Program-made: the position numbers and the translations under genes | Notes under the pieces: model-generated | The model's input: only the letters and a program-made list of their open reading frames with translations | Databases searched by the model: none | Told to the model about the DNA's origin: nothing | Shown: positions 7,983-14,038 of the stretch, one piece after another | Layout: each line of letters begins with the position of its first letter | Numbering within the stretch: position 1 is the first letter of the stretch | Assembly: GCA_900617975.1 (NCBI GenBank) | Contig: UZAE01012845.1 | Coordinates: forward strand, 16,872-30,909 | Reading direction: 5' to 3' | Length of the DNA stretch: 14,038 nucleotides | Source of the DNA: Rodentolepis nana | Taxonomy: Eukaryota > Platyhelminthes > Cestoda > Cyclophyllidea > Hymenolepididae

Positions 7983-9626
7983 GTTTATAGTACTTAAATG
8001 AAATAAGTAGACGTTCGTATTTTTTAACCCATGACACTTATTTAGACCTGCTTTTCCACTAAGTTGTACAAATTTCTTACCCACAACTGCACATTAATTC
8101 CATCAGCCATGCACCCACTCTTTGTTTCGCTTTGTAAACCGTAACTTTGCCGTTTGACCTCGCGTAACATCGATGTGTATTTTTTCTTAAAACTTAGTGT
8201 AATATCTTGACGTGAATTTAAATTGATCTCTATTAATAAATGTATTTCCAAATTATGTTAAATTTATGTACTCTGAGGTGCTTTGTTTAGTTATCTTAGA
8301 AATAAAACATTAAAGTTACAAATTAGGGAGGAGGGAGAATATTAAATGGAACATAATGTTAGATTGTCAATCTTTGTTTTTCTTACAACCAAAAGATTCG
8401 TTAGTTCCTTTAGTTTTACAAAAGATTTGAATTAAAGTATTTGAAAATAGGTTCAATTTTAATTTTATTAAAGAAATAATATAAATTAGAAATGTACCTA
8501 TTCTTGGAAGAAATTAAAATTTAATTTAGTATATTTTCTTGTAATTTGTGAAAACTTCCTCAGTATTAGCATTTGGATAGAAATTAATTGAATTTAATAT
8601 GCGAAAGTGTGCTAATCATTCATCCATGCATAGAATTATGCTAAATATACTCGGAACATGTTAACCTGCTGTTGTCGATAAGATTCGGTTGTTATCTCAC
8701 ATAATTTTTTTTTCATTTAATGGTGATAAAATAATTTGGCAGAAATAGGAAGAATACATTTATCACGGTGTTTTTACTTATAAAAGCTTTTGGGTAATAA
8801 TAAACAATTTTCAGGTGTTATTTCTGCTGTCTTTCACTTGGACGAAAATTGGGGCTATTTCTCCTTATTCATATTTTTTCCAATTCTAATTTACTAATTA
8901 TTAATTCACTGCTACTTATATTATATCAGTAGCATAGGTTTATTATATGCCTTCTTGAGAGATTAATCGGATATTTTTCGCATACTCGAATGAAGTATGA
9001 GCTTCATTACTAGTGCACTGCTTTAGTGATTTTCCACTCGCAACTTTGGTCTGCATTAAGATTCGAGCTTTCCCATCGATCAAAGAAGAAACTTCGGTAA
9101 CAGTTCATCACTACTCTCGCTTTTCCATGCCTCATGGGTACCACTTATTTGATATGTCCATAGATATTTACTCACATTTACCCCTCTGGAGATAAAACGG
9201 TAGTTCTATCATAACTCCAATAATTTTGCATTTTACCATGTAAATTACAAATTTCTTCCCTTAGATTACTCCGATACCTTAGTTTCGAATATACAGCGAT
9301 GACGTTAAATTCCTTGGTAGCATTTGTAGGACATGAGTGAGAACAGTTGTAGACTAAAAGGCGAATAAAGTTGAGTTAATGATGTGTTTAAGTGAGAAAT
9401 TAAGACTTAAATGAGAGCGAGTCATACAAACACTGCTAAAAAATTTTTATTCAGACAATAATTGCAGGTAACGTAGGTAAGGCATAGAATCATTTCGAGA
9501 TTCTAGAACTCAGTACCTCTTAATTCGAATAACAAGCATAGCAATTAGTAAAGTAAAATCATTGTTTAATTACTATAATATTACCCAAGAGACTAAAATT
9601 ATTAAAATAGTCAGAACATCCAGATA

Positions 9627-9650
9627 CTTCTTACCTTAGTAAGAAGGTAA
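9627..9650. repeat. Hairpin with two alternative pairings
   Basis: CTTCTTAC (9627-9634) pairs with GTAAGAAG (9639-9646) over a four-base loop. The overlapping TTACCTT (9631-9637) can pair instead with AAGGTAA (9644-9650). Confidence 0.55.
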
Positions 9651-9969
9651 TTATCCTCATTATATGAAATGTTTTTTTGATGAGACGAATTGATTTAAAG
9701 AATAGTATCTCATAGTAAAGTATGGAACAAATAACTTCTTCAACCATTTGAGGACGGATTTTCATGGATATAAACAATGCTATTTTATGTAAGAACCTTT
9801 TCCTTCAAGCAGGCAACTCCCATTCAATTTCCTTTTAAGGGCTTTTGCCCCCAATTATAGAGACAAAAGTCAGAAGTTTTCCAAAAACATGGGTGTGACT
9901 TTATAAATTGGAAATAGTTAAATCAAGTTAAGGATTTCAACTTACCAAACTGAATCTTCTTGTTAAAAG

Positions 9970-9989
9970 TGATTAGTTTAGACTAATCA
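9970..9989. repeat. Perfect 8-bp stem with 4-base loop
   Basis: TGATTAGT, loop TTAG, ACTAATCA. AGTG upstream and CACT downstream could extend it across a bulge. The biological role is unknown. Confidence 0.55.
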
Positions 9990-11399
9990 AAAGCACTTCA
10001 TACGGTGACTTTACTCAACCTCCGCTATTTTACTAGGGCAACGACTTATCATCATTTAATTTGAAGAATCCGGCATTATCTCAATCATTGTTAATAAAAC
10101 TTATCTTACCTAAAGTTTCAACATAGCTTTGTACAAACTAGTGGTTAAAATTCAGTATAGAATTTGTTCATGCTACAGCAGTAATAAAGTCGATATTACG
10201 CTTACTACGAAGCAACTGATTTAATGTTCCCAAACCGGTTATTTCTCAGGAAGAAATCAACGTCCTCTTTGTAAACAGAATGTTTAATACGTACGTATTT
10301 TTGTTTTAAGGAAAACAGAAGAAGAAAGATGGTTCTAAATTGTAGAGTAAATAATTAGATTCTGGGCAAGTCGACCAAACACTAATAAACCTATCGCAAT
10401 AAAAACATTTCTTCACATGTTTAAACAGTCTAATTCTGCTTAAAATCATTTTTCTTCTACATTTAAGCAAAAATTACAATGCAATTGGTAAATAACTTTC
10501 TTCTCCTTCTTTAATCGGAGAATTCCGTTTGGTTTTAGTCGTGAAACTCAATTTCTAAAAGCGCTTGTTGACTTTACCCTCTCCGTTTATTCAAGTAAAT
10601 TATGCTTCTAGAGATCATATTTATCTGTTTAACGAATCAAAATCGTTTATATGTCAAATCGAAAATTCTATGTTAGACGTTAGTAAGACTCTCATTTGTT
10701 ATTATCCTTAAACAGGAGAATTAATCCTCGAAATGCTCGAGATATATGCACAGAATTCAACCACAAGGAGGCTGAAGACCATAGCTTGATGATCTATGCA
10801 AATGCTGTGATGTATCTACTGGAAGTTACATGCATTTCCATAGATTGCCAAAATATTCGGAAATGGAAAAATATGCAGATCAGGACACATTTTACCTAAG
10901 AAATTTCTGTTGAAATCTCGTTTTCTTTTAGCACGCAATAAAGACTAAGCCTCGAAATAAGTATCTACACGGGTACATTTCAACCTTAAAGTTGGTAGCT
11001 TTTATTTCATACTCATCGACAACCCATCTTCTCTAAACGTTTGAGGCGAATTGTCTGCATGTCAGTAAAGATCAAAATATACTCGGAGCAAAGATAAACT
11101 ACCCAACAAAACTGGATTTAATATTTACTAAAAGAAAATGCTAAATTTCATGGATCAAGTAGTGCTATTCTTTTTAAAATTGACTTAGCAGATACGTAGC
11201 TACCAGTTGGATTAATTTAAAGCATTTTAACTCACCGATCAGGCTGGCGTTAATTCTAATTTGATCTCAATTCTAATTATCTATTTTGAGTTTGTGCGTA
11301 GAATCTGACTTTATAAATTTCATATATCATTAGTACGATAGAGGAATCCAATAAATTCCTTTTTTATTTAAAATGAAAGCAGATTTATTCAAGAAAAGC

Positions 11400-12499
11400 C
11401 AAAAATTCGACTATGGTCCATAAGAGAATGGGGATGGGTGATTGCAATAGGAGAGCTATGAAGAGCAGCGAGAAAGCAGCGAGAAAGAAAGTAGTGAAAT
11501 CGGTGTGCAGATGACGATGTACTCTACGAATTGAATGCCATATCTCGGACATTTCAATCACGTGTCGCCAATCAATCTATTGCACGACTACTAAATAATC
11601 TCGCGTGTGACTTGATGTTACGAAAACGGCAATTGACAAACCGGAGGTCAAGTATAGATTAAGTCATTTTGTTTGTGGTAAAATAATAAATGAGTTTTAG
11701 ATGCATTTTACCATTGCAACTTACTTCTATTAAGTCATTACTGCATATATCAGAGGTGTTCATTGAATCATTCATTCTCTGTGGTGTGGTTACTAATGTC
11801 TTTCTCGAAAACTACTTAAAGAATTCAGAGCAGAACGAAAATGAATAGTAAAATGGAGACTGGGAGCAACAAAATTAACAATTAGTTAAAACACGAACAG
11901 CACTTAAACAACATTTAAAAAATAAGCACGAAGAAATCGATGAAAACTCCAAGAAAGATTATATTTTATTCGAGGTGTTAATAAAATCTCGTTTCCAAAA
12001 TTGATAAAACTGACTCTGCACTCGTAAAGAGTCGGTTGTAGCTATTACAATTAATGGCATGAAAGAACATAAAATTTAGATGGCTTCTATTTAACGTCTG
12101 AGAAGAGTGTTTAAATGAAGATCGACCCTGTGGAAGTCGATGTTTGTGACACACGTGGAGATCTTAACATTTTTACTGGATGAACGCAGTACTTGGTTAA
12201 TAATCGCAAAAAACAGATAATTTTATGGAAGCGTTTGAAGCGCTAGAGATTTGGAGAAGGAGAAATATTGGAAGACAAGTACAAGATGAGTAAAAAGAGA
12301 AAAATAAAAATAACTCTTATCGAAGCGATGTAAAGTAATATACAGATAGAAAAATACTTTCGAGAACCATTTGGTTGTACCCTTCACGAACAATATAATT
12401 AAACAATCATTAATTTGTTGAATAAATAAATATTCTTTTTTATTCACCCAGCAAAAGTCGTAGCACTTGATGTTATAATCATAACTTTTCGCATTTATT
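11400..12499. other. Intergenic stretch with a more balanced island at about 11400-11650
   Basis: No gene is recognised. The island is purine-rich at first (11420-11500) and includes a tandem 11-base duplication. It then has CACGTG at 11559-11564 and a CCAAT box at 11568-11572. The rest is AT-rich with another CACGTG at 12152-12157. The minus-strand frame at 12223-12447 is rich in Phe, Tyr, Leu and Ser, as expected of AT-rich noise. Confidence 0.5.
11464..11485. repeat. Tandem duplication, 2 x 11 bp
   Basis: Two exact copies of AGCAGCGAGAA (11464-11474 and 11475-11485) followed by a partial AGAAA, inside a purine-rich tract. Confidence 0.85.
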
Positions 12500-12616
12500 C
12501 ATGTTGTTGTCAACTTCTCGAAGCACCACCAGCTCCCGACCGAAAATTCAGATAAAATCCATACAGTTAGTCTACGTGGCTGACTGAATAGACATTTCCT
12601 CCATGGGCCTTTGTTC

Positions 12617-12628
12617 GCCGCCATTTTT
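12617..12628 (-). promoter_or_regulatory. YY1-like motif (AAAAATGGCGGC on minus strand)
   Basis: The plus-strand bases GCCGCCATTTTT are the reverse complement of AAAAATGGCGGC, matching the animal YY1 core AAnATGGCGGC. In animals such sites often lie at or just downstream of transcription starts, sometimes over the ATG. Here an ATG within the motif opens a 41-codon minus-strand frame. One motif match is weak evidence. Confidence 0.3.
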
Positions 12629-13010
12629 ATCGTCTCCTTATGCACTTAGAATACAGAGTAATCGGTTAAAACCTGAAGGTGAGGACTGGATTTCCTTATC
12701 GAGGAGGCTCGGAAATGTATTTGGAGCACCACCGTATCCCCCTACGTCTTCCACTATTTCTGTAGTAATGATGTTTGCTCCTTCGTATACAGACAAACTT
12801 CCTCTCCATACATTCTTCTATCTTCTTTCCCAGTTCGGTGTCCCGTCTGTAAAGGAGTGGCAGGCACAAAGATAGGAAAACTCATAGCAATTTAAGTTTA
12901 TTTATTCAGAAACATTTATGGATACATTTTTACCAATTACTAACCCAATCAAAGAATAAATTTCTTTCTGTGAGCATGAACGTTACAATTATATATATTT
13001 GCATATTTTA

Positions 13011-13095
13011 TTTTCTCTTATCTCTTTCCAATCTCTGTCTTTTTGTAGGGAAGGAAGGGGAATAGAAGTGGTAATAGAGATAAGAAAGACAGATA
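13011..13095. repeat. Pyrimidine-to-purine strand switch with complementary arms
   Basis: About 33 mostly pyrimidine bases (13011-13045) are followed by about 50 mostly purine bases. CTTATCTCT (13017-13025) is complementary to AGAGATAAG (13076-13084), and CTGTCTTT (13035-13042) to AAAGACAG (13085-13092). The two pairings cross, so both cannot form in one simple hairpin. Confidence 0.6.
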
Positions 13096-13705
13096 ATGGA
13101 TTCAACAGGCACTCTACCTTGAAAGTTGAATAAACTTCACCCCACTAACTGCTGGACTTGAATCTTCCTCATTACTACGTATCACCTCTTCTAATGAAAA
13201 AAAGCTTCTTTTCATCTCTCTTCTAGTTAATTCCGCATTGGTGGTAGTCGCACATTCCACTATCCCAGTGATATGACCCTCTTCCTTGGTCATTTCTTCT
13301 AAGTTTTATTCAGTATTTGCTTCTTTGACATCAGTATGTATATCAACTTCCTTTCTGATTCAATGACTAGCTAACTTTTCAGGGGATAGAAATTCCTTTA
13401 AACTCTATATGGAAACACAATGATTTACTTGATTAATTTCAGTCTGCCTCAACACTGTCTGGCTCATCTCAAACTTGTTAAACCTGGAAAAAAAAGAATG
13501 AAGGGGAAAGGTGTTGGCATTCGGATTCCCACAGTAGAGTCGCGGAATGTGTTACGTTCTTGAGCCCTTTTTAAGTTATTACGGAAAAGTCAGTAAAATA
13601 TTTTTTATTTAATATCACCAATTTTGCGCAAGGGAAATAATGGACTTACACTATTAATAACTTTTAAAGTCGTTGATTTAATCTCAGTGTGCGATAGACT
13701 TACCT

Positions 13706-13719
13706 CCACGTGGTGCACC
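13706..13719. promoter_or_regulatory. Overlapping palindromes with E-box CACGTG
   Basis: CCACGTGG (13706-13713) overlaps GGTGCACC (13712-13719); the first contains the bHLH E-box CACGTG. This may be a factor-binding site, but nothing nearby identifies a target promoter. Confidence 0.3.
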
Positions 13720-14038
13720 CTGGGCAACGTATACTCATTAACCGCAGTTGACTTCTGACTTCAAAATACCATGGCCCGACTATTTGTCATATTCGACCCC
13801 TTCCACAGTACTCGTCTTACCCTTTTCTCTACCTTTGTGTCTGTCTGCCTCTTTTACATCTGTGAATCGCTCTTCTGATCCCCACCCCTCGACTATCTGC
13901 TACTTTGATGAACCTTCCCTCTGTGAAGCCCGAAGTCAGCTAAATGGCTAATGATATCTATCAAAACCCCTGCCATTTGAAATAAAAAAATAAATATCTC
14001 AGTCTAATTTAATTTAAGGCAGAATTTATTTAAAACTG

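Larger units (their letters stand above)
7983..11399. other. AT-rich intergenic stretch, no gene recognised
   Basis: Apart from the 3' UTR remnant at its start, this stretch shows no reading frame resembling a protein. The frames at 8042-8251 (minus), 9013-9195 and 10696-10899 (plus) are short, low in typical protein character, and lack convincing splice partners. No tRNA or rRNA signature was noticed. There are scattered hairpins: TGATTAGT/ACTAATCA at 9970-9989, CTTCTTAC/GTAAGAAG at 9627-9646, and a perfect 14-base palindrome centred on ACGTACGT at 10286-10299. Confidence 0.6.
12500..14038. other. Intergenic stretch with two more balanced islands, no gene confirmed
   Basis: Segment 12500-12900 holds overlapping small frames: 90 codons on plus (12603-12875) and 41 on minus (12499-12624). 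It also has a YY1-like motif and an AATAAA at 12955-12960. Segment 13010-13095 switches from pyrimidine-rich to purine-rich. Segment 13680-13960 is the most balanced in composition, has paired palindromes at 13706-13719, is rich in pyrimidines on the plus strand, and holds a 67-codon frame (13748-13951) without recognisable character. None has enough support to be called a gene. Confidence 0.5.

Noticed and set aside
8042..8251. 69-codon minus-strand frame after the cadherin gene
   Set aside because: No recognisable domain, no convincing promoter or splice context, and composition like chance ORFs.
10286..10299. Perfect 14-base palindrome AATACGTACGTATT
   Set aside because: About one such palindrome is expected by chance in a window of this length.
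10696..10899. 67-codon plus-strand frame
   Set aside because: Unrecognised residues and no splice partner or poly(A) context that supports a gene.
12223..12447. 74-codon minus-strand frame rich in Phe, Tyr, Leu and Ser
   Set aside because: The hydrophobic look comes from T-rich codons; no initiation or domain evidence.
13748..13951. 67-codon plus-strand frame near the window end
   Set aside because: It is a pyrimidine-rich stretch coding mostly Ser, Pro and Leu, with no recognisable domain; composition explains it.
1..14038. Possible tRNA, rRNA, CRISPR array, transposase or viral genes
   Set aside because: I looked on both strands for conserved tRNA boxes, regular spaced repeats and enzyme motifs and found none I could support.

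Overview
The window is nuclear DNA from an animal, and its one confident gene is the 3' part of a non-classical (protocadherin-like) cadherin gene on the + strand. The eukaryotic evidence is nine coding exons separated by AT-rich introns with GT..AG borders. The spliced reading frame stays open across all eight junctions. It runs through five extracellular cadherin (EC) repeats with calcium-binding motifs, one transmembrane helix and a cytoplasmic tail of about 318 residues, to a stop followed 9 bases later by AATAAA. The AT-rich non-coding DNA, the mix of very short (74 and 80 bp) and 0.4-1.3 kb introns, and the divergent tail suggest a lophotrochozoan, most likely a flatworm (tapeworm or fluke). 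That assignment is inference; I cannot name a species.

Layout: exons at 1-311, 1422-1808, 2199-2657, 3996-4137, 4735-5132, 5847-6082, 6157-6679, 6760-7015 and 7801-7967. The visible product is 958 residues, and its N-terminus lies upstream of the window. In partial-protein numbering the repeats are EC-a 1-82, EC-b 83-211, EC-c 212-313, EC-d 314-423 and EC-e 424-577. The transmembrane helix is 614-640 and the tail is 641-958. The protein should sit in the plasma membrane with the EC repeats outside as a calcium-dependent adhesion or recognition rod.

From about 8000 to 14038 I find no recognisable protein or RNA gene. The stretch is mostly AT-rich intergenic DNA with small inverted repeats. 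It also holds islands of more balanced composition at about 11400-11650, 12500-12900 and 13680-13960. These carry E-box palindromes, a YY1-like motif and a 90-codon ORF of unknown meaning, and they are the best places to look for regulatory DNA or old repeats.

I see no clearly new multi-gene system. The most useful leads concern the cadherin gene: a frame-neutral exon 2 whose two borders fall at the same point of neighbouring cadherin repeats, two short introns whose retention would give tail-less or alternative-tail receptors, and a degenerate membrane-proximal repeat with an insertion of about 40 residues.
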